This document shows, one piece after another, positions 56,995-64,000 of a stretch of DNA of 64,000 nt (positions within the stretch are counted from its first letter, which is position 1; the number at the start of each line of letters is the position of its first letter). The notes under the pieces were generated by a model that did not search any database, had not been told where the DNA came from, and saw nothing but the letters and a program-made list of their open reading frames with translations. Source of the DNA: Thiobacillus denitrificans ATCC 25259 (lineage in GTDB: Bacteria; Pseudomonadota; Gammaproteobacteria; Burkholderiales; Thiobacillaceae). The position numbers and the translations under genes were made by a program. Location of the stretch: contig NC_007404.1 in NCBI RefSeq assembly GCF_000012745.1, positions 62,001-126,000 of the forward strand, read 5' to 3'.

Positions 56995-58724
56995 ACTATC
57001 ACTCGCGCAGGCTGCTCCGGCTGAATCTCGCCCCCTGGCGCATGGCGACCGTGGCGGGCCTGCTGCTCGCCGGTCTGACCGTGGTCGGCGGGCGCGCGTT
57101 CTACCTGCAAGGCCTCAACACCGACTACCTGCAGGGAAAGGGGGACGCGGTCGCCAACCGCCAACTCACCCTGCCGGCGCAGCGCGGCCAGGTTGCGGAC
57201 CGCCACGGCCAGTTGCTCGCGATCAGCACGCCGGTCGAGTCGCTGTGGGCGCGTCCGACCGAGTTGCGCCTCGACGACGCCCAGCGGGCCCAGCTCGCCC
57301 GCGTGCTCGGCGTGTCGCCGCAGGCGCTGGCGAAGACGCTCGGGCGCAAGACCCGCGGTGAATTCAGCGTGCGCCGTCCGGTCACCCCCGAGCAGGCCGT
57401 GAAAATCGCCGCGATGGGGATCCCGGGCCTGCACCTGCGGCGAGAATTCCGCCGCTATTACCCGGCCGGCGAAGTCGCCGCCCACGTCGTCGGCTTCACC
57501 AACGTCGACGATCTCGGACAGGAAGGCGTCGAGCGTGCCTATCAGGACTGGCTCGCCGGGCGCGAAGGCAAACGCGAGATCCTGCGCGACCGACGCGGCA
57601 ACACCATCCGCGACCTCGCGCCGATCAAGACCGCGCAGATGGGCGGAAATCTTGCGCTCGCGCTCGACCTCAAGATCCAGTATCTCGCACACCGCGAACT
57701 CGCCGCGGCGATCGAGGCACACAAGGCCAAGGGCGGCAGCGTCGTCGTGCTCGACGCCAAGACCGGCGAGATTCTGGCCCTGGCCAACCAGCCGATCTTC
57801 AACCCGAACAACCGGCACGACTATGCTCCCGGTCCGATGCGCAATCGCGCCGTGATCGACACCTTCGAGCCGGGCTCGACGATCAAGCCCTTCGTCGCCG
57901 CCGCCGTGCTCGAGCGCGGCCTGTACGATCCCGACAGCGTCATCGACACGCCGGAGACCTGGCGCGTTGGCCGCAAGCTCGTGCGCGACGTGCACCCGCA
58001 TCCGCAGATGACGGTGAGCGAGATCATCCAGAAGTCGAGCAACGTCGGCGCGGTCAAGCTCGCGATGTCGTTGACGCCGCAGCAATACTGGGAGGTGCTG
58101 CATCGTGCGGGGTTCGGCGAACGGCCGGGCTCGGGCTTCCCCGGCGAGACGGCCGGACGCTTGCGCGACGCCGCGAACTGGAAGCCGGTCGAGCACGCGA
58201 CCATGGCGTACGGCTACGGCCTTTCGGTCAGCCTGCTGCAGCTGACCCGCGCCTACATGGCGTTCGCCAACGACGGCGAGGTGATGCCCTTGTCGTTCCT
58301 CAAGCGCGAGCCGCAGGAAATTGTCGGCGTGCGCGTGTTTTCGCCGACCGTCGCCCGCGAAGTCCGCGCGATGATGGAAGCCGTCACGCAGGAAGGCGGC
58401 ACCGGTCTGCGCACGCGCGTGCCCGGCTACCGCGTCGCAGGCAAGACCGGCACCGCGCACAAGCTGGTCGACGGCCGCTACGCACCGGACCGCTATCTGT
58501 CGTCCTTCGTCGGCATGGCGCCCGCGTCGAATCCGCGGCTCATCATCGGCGTGGTGATCGACGAGCCGTCCGGCGGCGTCTATTACGGCGGCAGCGTCGC
58601 CGGTCCGGTTTTCGCCCAAGTCATGGCGGCTAGCCTGCGTCAGCTCGCGCTTCCTCCCGACGCGCCGGAGACCGCGACCCACCTTACGCACAATGTGCGC
58701 CCCGCACGTGGAGGCGGTGCGTGA
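56991..58724 (+). CDS. ftsI: FtsI (PBP3), septal peptidoglycan transpeptidase
   Basis: The protein has 577 residues from GTG 56991, with GGAGGG upstream. A membrane anchor (MATVAGLLLAGLTVVGG) leads to the dimerisation domain and the transpeptidase domain with STIK (EPGSTIKPFVAA), SSN (KSSNVGAVKL) and KTG (RVAGKTGTAHKL). It crosslinks septal peptidoglycan. Overlaps ftsL and murE by 4 bases or fewer. Confidence 0.95.
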   Translation: MNYHSRRLLRLNLAPWRMATVAGLLLAGLTVVGGRAFYLQGLNTDYLQGKGDAVANRQLTLPAQRGQVADRHGQLLAISTPVESLWARPTELRLDDAQRAQLARVLGVSPQALAKTLGRKTRGEFSVRRPVTPEQAVKIAAMGIPGLHLRREFRRYYPAGEVAAHVVGFTNVDDLGQEGVERAYQDWLAGREGKREILRDRRGNTIRDLAPIKTAQMGGNLALALDLKIQYLAHRELAAAIEAHKAKGGSVVVLDAKTGEILALANQPIFNPNNRHDYAPGPMRNRAVIDTFEPGSTIKPFVAAAVLERGLYDPDSVIDTPETWRVGRKLVRDVHPHPQMTVSEIIQKSSNVGAVKLAMSLTPQQYWEVLHRAGFGERPGSGFPGETAGRLRDAANWKPVEHATMAYGYGLSVSLLQLTRAYMAFANDGEVMPLSFLKREPQEIVGVRVFSPTVAREVRAMMEAVTQEGGTGLRTRVPGYRVAGKTGTAHKLVDGRYAPDRYLSSFVGMAPASNPRLIIGVVIDEPSGGVYYGGSVAGPVFAQVMAASLRQLALPPDAPETATHLTHNVRPARGGGA

Positions 58725-60244
58725 TGGCCGTGCGCGACTCTCACAACCCGCTTGCCGCGAGCGCGTCGATGTCGATCCGCGAATCGGTGCCGCACATCCT
58801 CGAACGGCTCGGTCTGGCACCGGGCGAGCTCGTCAACGACAGCCGGCGCGCCGCGCCGGGCAAGGTGTTCGTTGCCTACCCGGGCGACGCCCGCGACGGC
58901 CGCGACTTCATCCCGCAGGCGGTGGCCCAGGGCGCCGACGGTGTGCTGTGGGAGGCCGATCACTATCAGTGGGATCCCGCGCTCGCGATCCCGAACGCCG
59001 GCGTCGCCGGACTCAAGACCCGCATCGGCGAAATCGCGGCACACGTCTACGGCGAGCCGTCGCGGGCGCTGCACATGATCGGCGTCACCGGCACCAACGG
59101 CAAAACCTCGGTCGCGCACTGGATCGCGCAGGCGCTGTCGGCGCTCGGCCGCAAGACCGCGATCATCGGCACCGTCGGCAACGGCTTCCCGTCCACGGGC
59201 GACACGCCCGCTGCGCTCACACCGGCGCTCAACACGACGCCAGACGCGATCGAGCTCCAGCAGCGCCTCGCGCGCTACCGCGGCGAGGGCGCGGTCGCCT
59301 GTGCCATGGAAGTCTCGTCGCACGGCCTCGCGCAGGGCCGCGTCAACGGGTGCCGCTTCAAGGTCGCAGTGCTGACCAACCTGTCGCGTGACCATCTCGA
59401 CTACCACGGCGACATGGACAGCTACGCCGCTGCGAAGGCGCGTCTCTTCAACTGGCCCGATCTCGAGTGGGCGGTGCTGAACGTCGACGACGCGTTCGGG
59501 CAGCGCCTCGAGGGCGAGACGCGGCCGGCGCGTGTTGCCGGCTACGGTTTCCAGCGCGGCGCCGTCGTCGCGCGCGGTCTCCAGTTGTCGCAGGCAGGCA
59601 TGCATCTGGCGTTGCAGACCGACTGGGGCGACGCCGAGATCGACGCGCCGCTGCTCGGCCGCTTCAACGCCGCGAACCTGCTCGCCGCGCTGACCGCGCT
59701 GCTGGTCTCCGACGTGAAGCTCGACGACGCGTGTCGCGCGCTCGCGCAGGTCACGCCCCCTGCCGGGCGCATGCAGACGCTGGGCGGCGAGGCGCATCCG
59801 CTGGTCGTGGTCGACTACTCGCATACGCCGGACGCGCTCGAGAAAGTGCTCGCGACGCTGCGAGAAATCGCGGGCGGGGGCCGGCTGATCTGCGTATTCG
59901 GCTGCGGCGGCAATCGCGACAAGGGCAAGCGCCCCCTGATGGGCGCAGCGGCTGGCCGTGGCGCTGACGAGATATGGGTCACGAGCGACAACCCGCGCCA
60001 CGAGGATCCGCGCGCCATCATCGACGACATCCGCGCGGGGCTTGCCGAGGCCGAGGCGGAGGGTCGGGTGCGCGTCGAGGCCGAGCGCGCCCGCGCGATA
60101 TTCGAGGCGGTCGGCGGCGCGCATCACGGCGACGTCGTGCTGATCGCAGGCAAGGGCCACGAGGACTATCAGGAAGTCGCGGGCGAACGTCTGCCGTTTT
60201 CGGATATTGCAATGGCGAGAAAGGCGCTGGAGGCTTGGGCATGA
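58724..60244 (+). CDS. murE: MurE, UDP-MurNAc-tripeptide synthetase
   Basis: The protein has 506 residues from ATG 58724; GTG 58721 would add one residue. GGAGG at 58710-58714 serves either. Signatures are ATP loop GVTGTNGKTSVAHW, EVSSHGLAQGRV and the meso-diaminopimelate motif SDNPRHEDP. It adds meso-DAP to UDP-MurNAc-dipeptide in the cytoplasm. Its end overlaps murF. Confidence 0.95.
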   Translation: MAVRDSHNPLAASASMSIRESVPHILERLGLAPGELVNDSRRAAPGKVFVAYPGDARDGRDFIPQAVAQGADGVLWEADHYQWDPALAIPNAGVAGLKTRIGEIAAHVYGEPSRALHMIGVTGTNGKTSVAHWIAQALSALGRKTAIIGTVGNGFPSTGDTPAALTPALNTTPDAIELQQRLARYRGEGAVACAMEVSSHGLAQGRVNGCRFKVAVLTNLSRDHLDYHGDMDSYAAAKARLFNWPDLEWAVLNVDDAFGQRLEGETRPARVAGYGFQRGAVVARGLQLSQAGMHLALQTDWGDAEIDAPLLGRFNAANLLAALTALLVSDVKLDDACRALAQVTPPAGRMQTLGGEAHPLVVVDYSHTPDALEKVLATLREIAGGGRLICVFGCGGNRDKGKRPLMGAAAGRGADEIWVTSDNPRHEDPRAIIDDIRAGLAEAEAEGRVRVEAERARAIFEAVGGAHHGDVVLIAGKGHEDYQEVAGERLPFSDIAMARKALEAWA

Positions 60245-61635
60245 GCGAGGGGAACTGCATGATGCGTCTGTCGGAGGCCGCGGCCATGCTCGGCGTGCCG
60301 CTGCCCGGCGCCGACGCCGAAGTCGTGCGGGTCACGACCGACAGCCGTACGCTGCGTCCCGGCGACCTCTTCGTCGCACTGCGCGGCGAGCGCTTCGACG
60401 GCGGCGCTTTCGCGGCGCAGGCCCTGCAGCAGGGCGCGGCCGGCGTGGTCCTCGACCGGGCGCAGGCGCCCGACCTCGCGCAGGCGCTGCGCGTCGACGA
60501 TACCCGGCTCGCACTCGGCCGGCTGGCGCAGGCGTGGCGGCAGCGTTTTGCGATTCCGCTCGTCGCGATCACCGGCAGCAACGGCAAGACGACCGTGAAG
60601 GAAATGCTCGCGGCGATCCTGCGCGTCGAAGCGGGCGACGCCGCGGCCGTACTGCACACCGAGGGCAATCTCAACAACGATATCGGCGTACCGCTGATGC
60701 TGCTGCGCCTGCGCGACCACCATCAGTACGCCGTGCTCGAAATGGGCATGAACCACGCCGGCGAGATCGACTACCTCACGCGTCTTGCGCGACCCGACAT
60801 CGCGATCGTCAACAACGCGCTTACTGCGCATATCGGGTTTCTCGGTTCGGTGGAAAACATCGCGCGCGCCAAGGGCGAGATTTTCAACGGCCTCACCGAC
60901 GCGGGAATCGCCGTGTTCAACGCCGACGATCCGCATGCCGGACTTTGGCGCGAGGCGAATCGCCAGCGCTGCGTCGTCGATTTCGGCCTCGTGCACGCGA
61001 CCAGCGTCCGCGGTGACTACCGTGCCGACGAATTCGGCTCGGCGCTCACGGTCACGCTGCCGAACGCCACGCTCGACATCGCGCTCCAGGTTCCGGGCGA
61101 GCACAACGTCATGAACGCGCTCGCGGCGGTCGCCGGCGCGTTCGCCCTCGACGTCTCGCATCGCAGTGTCGTCGCCGGGCTCGCGGGCTTCGGTGGCGTC
61201 AAGGGCCGGCTGCAGCGCAAAGCCGCGCTGCACGGCAGCACCGTGATCGACGACACCTATAACGCCAACCCGGACTCGGTCAAGGCCGCGCTGGCCGTGC
61301 TCGCGCAGCAGCCGGGCAAAAAAATATTCGTGCTCGGCGACATGGGCGAACTCGGCGACGACGCCGCGTCCATGCATGAGGAGATCGGCGTCGCCGCGCG
61401 GGCGGCCGGCGTCGGCCGGTTGCTCGCGCTCGGCGACCTGAGTTGCGCGACGGTCGCGGCGTTCGGCACGGGCGCGATGCATTTCGAGCGGATCGAGGAA
61501 CTCCTCGCCGAACTCGAAAACGAATTAGCGCCCGGCACGGTTGTGCTGGTAAAGGGGTCGCGCTTCATGCAGATGGAGCGCGTGGTCAAGAGTTTCACGG
61601 AAGCGTCCGACGCGCCGGGGATGCAGGAACACTGA
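60241..61635 (+). CDS. murF: MurF, UDP-MurNAc-tripeptide D-alanyl-D-alanine ligase
   Basis: The protein has 464 residues from ATG 60241, which overlaps the murE stop (ATGA). The ATP loop [31 protein letters not shown] and [15 protein letters not shown] are MurF signatures. It adds D-Ala-D-Ala to make the UDP-MurNAc-pentapeptide. A later ATG at 60259 is less likely. Confidence 0.95.
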   Translation: MSEGNCMMRLSEAAAMLGVPLPGADAEVVRVTTDSRTLRPGDLFVALRGERFDGGAFAAQALQQGAAGVVLDRAQAPDLAQALRVDDTRLALGRLAQAWRQRFAIPLVAITGSNGKTTVKEMLAAILRVEAGDAAAVLHTEGNLNNDIGVPLMLLRLRDHHQYAVLEMGMNHAGEIDYLTRLARPDIAIVNNALTAHIGFLGSVENIARAKGEIFNGLTDAGIAVFNADDPHAGLWREANRQRCVVDFGLVHATSVRGDYRADEFGSALTVTLPNATLDIALQVPGEHNVMNALAAVAGAFALDVSHRSVVAGLAGFGGVKGRLQRKAALHGSTVIDDTYNANPDSVKAALAVLAQQPGKKIFVLGDMGELGDDAASMHEEIGVAARAAGVGRLLALGDLSCATVAAFGTGAMHFERIEELLAELENELAPGTVVLVKGSRFMQMERVVKSFTEASDAPGMQEH

Positions 61636-61637
61636 AC

Positions 61638-62723
61638 ATGCTGCTGTGGCTATTCCAACAACTCGGCGAGGACATCCGCGCGTTCAACGTCTTCAACTAC
61701 CTGACCTTGCGCGCCGTGCTCGCCGCGCTGACCGCACTGACGATCTCGTTCATCGTCGGCCCGGCCGTGATCCGCAAGCTGACCGCGCTGAAAATCGGCC
61801 AGTCGGTGCGCAGCGACGGGCCGCAGACCCATCTCGTCAAGGCCGGGACACCGACCATGGGCGGTGCGCTGATTCTCGTCTCGGTCGCGGTCACGACGCT
61901 GCTGTGGGCCGACCTATCCAACGACTACGTGTGGCTCGCGCTCATGACGCTGCTCGGTTTCGGCGTCATCGGCTGGGTCGACGACTGGCGCAAGGTCGTC
62001 GAAAAGAACTCGCGCGGCCTCGCCTCGCGCTGGAAATACTTCTGGCAATCGGCGATCGGCCTCGTCGTCGCGGTCTATCTGTGGCAGACGGCGAGCCTGC
62101 CCGCCCACACCGAACTCATCATCCCCTTCCTCAAGCAGGCGACGTTCGGCCTCTCGGCCGCGGCCTTCATCGCGCTCACCTACTTCGTCATCGTCGGTGC
62201 GAGCAACGCGGTCAATCTCACCGACGGACTGGACGGCCTCGCGATCCTGCCAACCGTGATGGTGGCGTCGGCGCTCGCGATCTTCGCCTACGTCGCGGGC
62301 AACGCGGTGTTCTCCAAATATCTTGGCGTCCCCTTCGTTCCAGGTGCCGGCGAACTCGCGATCTTCTGCGCCGCGATGGCCGGCGCCGGCCTCGCCTTTC
62401 TGTGGTTCAACGCCTACCCAGCCGAGGTGTTCATGGGTGACGTCGGCGCGCTCGCGCTCGGCGCCGCGCTCGGCGTCGTCGCCGTCGTCGTGCGCCAGGA
62501 GATCATCCTTTTCATCATGTGCGGCGTGTTCGTCATGGAGACCCTGTCGGTGATGATCCAGGTCGCCTCGTTCAAGCTGACCGGCAAGCGCGTCTTCCGC
62601 ATGGCGCCGATTCACCACCACTACGAACTGAAGGGCTGGAAGGAAAACCAGGTAGTCGTGCGTTTCTGGATCATCAGCATGATGCTGGTGTTGATCGGCC
62701 TGTCGAGCCTCAAACTTCGATGA
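61638..62723 (+). CDS. mraY: MraY, phospho-MurNAc-pentapeptide transferase
   Basis: The protein has 361 residues with about ten membrane helices. Blocks are [28 protein letters not shown] with the catalytic Asp pair region, and [17 protein letters not shown]. It makes lipid I at the inner membrane. Its last 22 codons ([20 protein letters not shown]) are duplicated 158 bases downstream. The 3' end itself is intact. Confidence 0.96.
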   Translation: MLLWLFQQLGEDIRAFNVFNYLTLRAVLAALTALTISFIVGPAVIRKLTALKIGQSVRSDGPQTHLVKAGTPTMGGALILVSVAVTTLLWADLSNDYVWLALMTLLGFGVIGWVDDWRKVVEKNSRGLASRWKYFWQSAIGLVVAVYLWQTASLPAHTELIIPFLKQATFGLSAAAFIALTYFVIVGASNAVNLTDGLDGLAILPTVMVASALAIFAYVAGNAVFSKYLGVPFVPGAGELAIFCAAMAGAGLAFLWFNAYPAEVFMGDVGALALGAALGVVAVVVRQEIILFIMCGVFVMETLSVMIQVASFKLTGKRVFRMAPIHHHYELKGWKENQVVVRFWIISMMLVLIGLSSLKLR

Positions 62724-62881
62724 GCGGAACCATGATGAAACGCAGGGCGGAAAGGTTGGGGGGAGACTCACGTGCCGGTGCAACCGGCACGTTACGTCGA
62801 CACCACAACCCGACCGTGCGTTTCTGGATCATCAGCATGATGCTGGTGTCGATCGGCCTGTCGAGCCCGAAACTCGGATGA
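62720..62881 (+). CDS. 53-codon ORF with a duplicated MraY C-terminus, between mraY and murD
   Basis: ATG 62720 overlaps the mraY stop and its TGA overlaps the murD ATG, both as ATGA. The peptide starts [20 protein letters not shown] and ends with a copy of the last MraY helix ([20 protein letters not shown]). It would be a small basic single-helix membrane protein. It probably arose when a mraY-murD junction was duplicated. Whether it is made is unknown. Confidence 0.45.
   Translation: MSGTMMKRRAERLGGDSRAGATGTLRRHHNPTVRFWIISMMLVSIGLSSPKLG
62771..62791. repeat. Perfect 9-bp stem hairpin in the mraY-murD spacer
   Basis: CGTGCCGGT, loop GCA, ACCGGCACG. It lies inside the 93-base segment between the two copies of the mraY tail. 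No T-run follows, so it is not a terminator of the intrinsic kind. Confidence 0.75.
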
Positions 62882-64000
62882 ACTACGACGCGCTGCAACT
62901 CTCCGGCCGAAAGGTCCTCGTGCTCGGCCTCGGCGACACCGGCCTGTCTTGCGCGCGTTGGCTCAGCGTGCATGGCGCCGACGTGAGCGTCGCCGACAGC
63001 CGCGAAGCGCCGCCCCATGCGGCCCGCCTCGCCGAGACGCTGCCGCAGGTTGCGCTTTTCACCGGGCCGTTCGAGGCGGCGCATCTGGCCGCGGCCGACA
63101 TGCTCGTGCTGAGTCCGGGCGTGCCCCTGTCCGAGCCGGCGGTTGCCCAAGCGGTCGCGCAGGGCGTCGAAGCGGTCGGCGACGTCGAGCTGTTCGCCCG
63201 CGCGCTGGCCGTGCTGAATGCGCAGCGCGCGGCTTTGCCGGCGCCGCAGGCGGCGATGCGCGTGATCGCGATCACGGGGAGCAACGGCAAGAGCACGGTC
63301 ACCGCGATGTGCGGCGACATGTGCCGGATGGCCGGTCTCACCGTGTGCGTCGCCGGAAACATCGGCCTGCCGGTGCTCGACGCGCTGCATGAGATCGAGC
63401 AGGGCGCCGCGCCGCTGCCGCAGGTCTGGGTGCTCGAGTTGTCGAGCTTCCAGCTCGAGACGACCTCGAGCCTCGACGCCACGGCGGCGGCTGTCCTCAA
63501 CCTGTCCGAGGACCACATGGACCGCTACCCCGACATGGCCGCGTACGCGGCGGCGAAGGCGCGCATCTTCAGCGGAAATGGCGTGCAGGTGCTGAACCGC
63601 GACGACCCGCGCACGCTCGCGATGGCGATTCCCGGTCGACATGTCGTGAGCTTCGGCCTCGACCGCTGTCCGACCGACGAGAACTTCGGCCTGTGCGAGG
63701 ACGAACTGTGCCTCGGCGGCGACATGTTGATGCCCTTGTCGGTGCTCGCCGTCCCCGGCCTTCATAACGCCGCGAACGCGCTCGCCGCGCTCGCGCTGAC
63801 CCGTGCGCTCGATCTGCCGATCGAGGCCCTGCTGCGCGGCTTGATGCATTTCAAGGGCCTGCCGCATCGCGTCGAGAAAGTCGCCGACATCGACGGCGTG
63901 ACCTGGTACGACGACTCCAAGGGCACCAATGTCGGTGCGACCGAGGCGGCTCTCTACGGCATGGGGCGGAGAAAAGCGGTCGTCATCCTCGGCGGCGACG
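62878..64000 (+). CDS. murD: MurD, UDP-MurNAc-L-alanine:D-glutamate ligase (N-terminal part)
   Basis: The gene starts at ATG 62878 and runs off the window end after 374 codons. The N-terminal Rossmann block VLVLGLGDTGLSCARWL, ATP loop [35 protein letters not shown] and HRVEKV identify MurD. It adds D-Glu to UDP-MurNAc-L-Ala. Its start overlaps the stop of the 53-codon ORF. Confidence 0.95.
   Translation, partial: MNYDALQLSGRKVLVLGLGDTGLSCARWLSVHGADVSVADSREAPPHAARLAETLPQVALFTGPFEAAHLAAADMLVLSPGVPLSEPAVAQAVAQGVEAVGDVELFARALAVLNAQRAALPAPQAAMRVIAITGSNGKSTVTAMCGDMCRMAGLTVCVAGNIGLPVLDALHEIEQGAAPLPQVWVLELSSFQLETTSSLDATAAAVLNLSEDHMDRYPDMAAYAAAKARIFSGNGVQVLNRDDPRTLAMAIPGRHVVSFGLDRCPTDENFGLCEDELCLGGDMLMPLSVLAVPGLHNAANALAALALTRALDLPIEALLRGLMHFKGLPHRVEKVADIDGVTWYDDSKGTNVGATEAALYGMGRRKAVVILGGD

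Larger units (their letters stand above)
62658..62881 (+). repeat. Direct repeat: duplicated 3' end of mraY
   Basis: The 65 bases at 62658-62722 recur at 62816-62880 with about 5 mismatches. The offset is 158 bases. Each copy ends in ATGA, where mraY meets the next start. The 93 bases between copies are unlike mraY and include a hairpin. The second copy keeps the reading order of the mraY tail. Confidence 0.93.

Overview
The window is a 64 kb stretch of high-GC chromosome. Gene content points to a denitrifying betaproteobacterium of the Rhodocyclales (Azoarcus/Thauera/Aromatoleum-like): a cytochrome cd1 nitrite reductase cluster with Dnr-type control, class II ribonucleotide reductase, the E. 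coli-like order rsmI/yraN/diaA/BON lipoprotein, and an mraZ-led division cluster. Almost all of it looks like vertically inherited core genome. I see no insertion sequence, prophage, integron or CRISPR array. The genus is inferred from gene content only.

Layout. 1-10.1 kb: the 5' part of B12-dependent ribonucleotide reductase, SrkA kinase, an N-acetylglutaminylglutamine amidotransferase-type enzyme, an MltB-like transglycosylase, small conserved genes, a c4-like cytochrome, an EamA exporter, rnk, a thioredoxin-HEAT protein, an MBL hydrolase and arginase. 10.2-20.9 kb: the nir cluster on the minus strand (nirI-nirS-nirC-nirF-nirDL-nirG-nirH-nirJ-nirN), with dnr divergent from nirI. Two near-perfect Dnr/FNR boxes (TTGAT-N4-GTCAA) lie upstream of nirS and between nirI and dnr. 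NirS reduces nitrite to NO; NirF, DL, G, H, J and N make heme d1; Dnr senses NO. nirE and nirM are not in the window.

21-34.3 kb: a three-gene unit (AEC carrier, beta-hydroxyacid dehydrogenase, a stand-alone hydroxyacid-dehydrogenase-like domain), PBP7, an HDOD histidine kinase paired with a REC-PAS-GGDEF-EAL regulator, tRNA-Phe(GAA), and a DUF4212/solute symporter pair facing a DUF294/exonuclease pair. 34.4-49 kb: groES-groEL with CIRCE and a sigma32-like promoter, divergent bioA, a small c-type cytochrome, a beta-CASP nuclease, OMPLA, a trypsin-like protease, a UDP-sugar dehydrogenase/epimerase pair, an HDOD-GAF protein, PBP4, a glycine-zipper protein and pyrR. 49-54.6 kb: ubiD, rfaE2, a BON lipoprotein, diaA/gmhA and yraN on the minus strand, then rsmI and pyrC on the plus strand.

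54.7-64 kb: RNase P RNA, then the division/cell-wall cluster mraZ-rsmH-ftsL-ftsI-murE-murF-mraY-murD (murD runs off the end). It starts with a clear sigma70 promoter and four MraZ-box repeats at exact 10-bp spacing. Two oddities lie inside it. A 34-codon ORF is coupled at both ends between rsmH and ftsL. The last ~65 bp of mraY are duplicated 158 bp downstream, creating a 53-codon ORF that fits exactly between mraY and murD. The duplication is the most unusual structure in the window.
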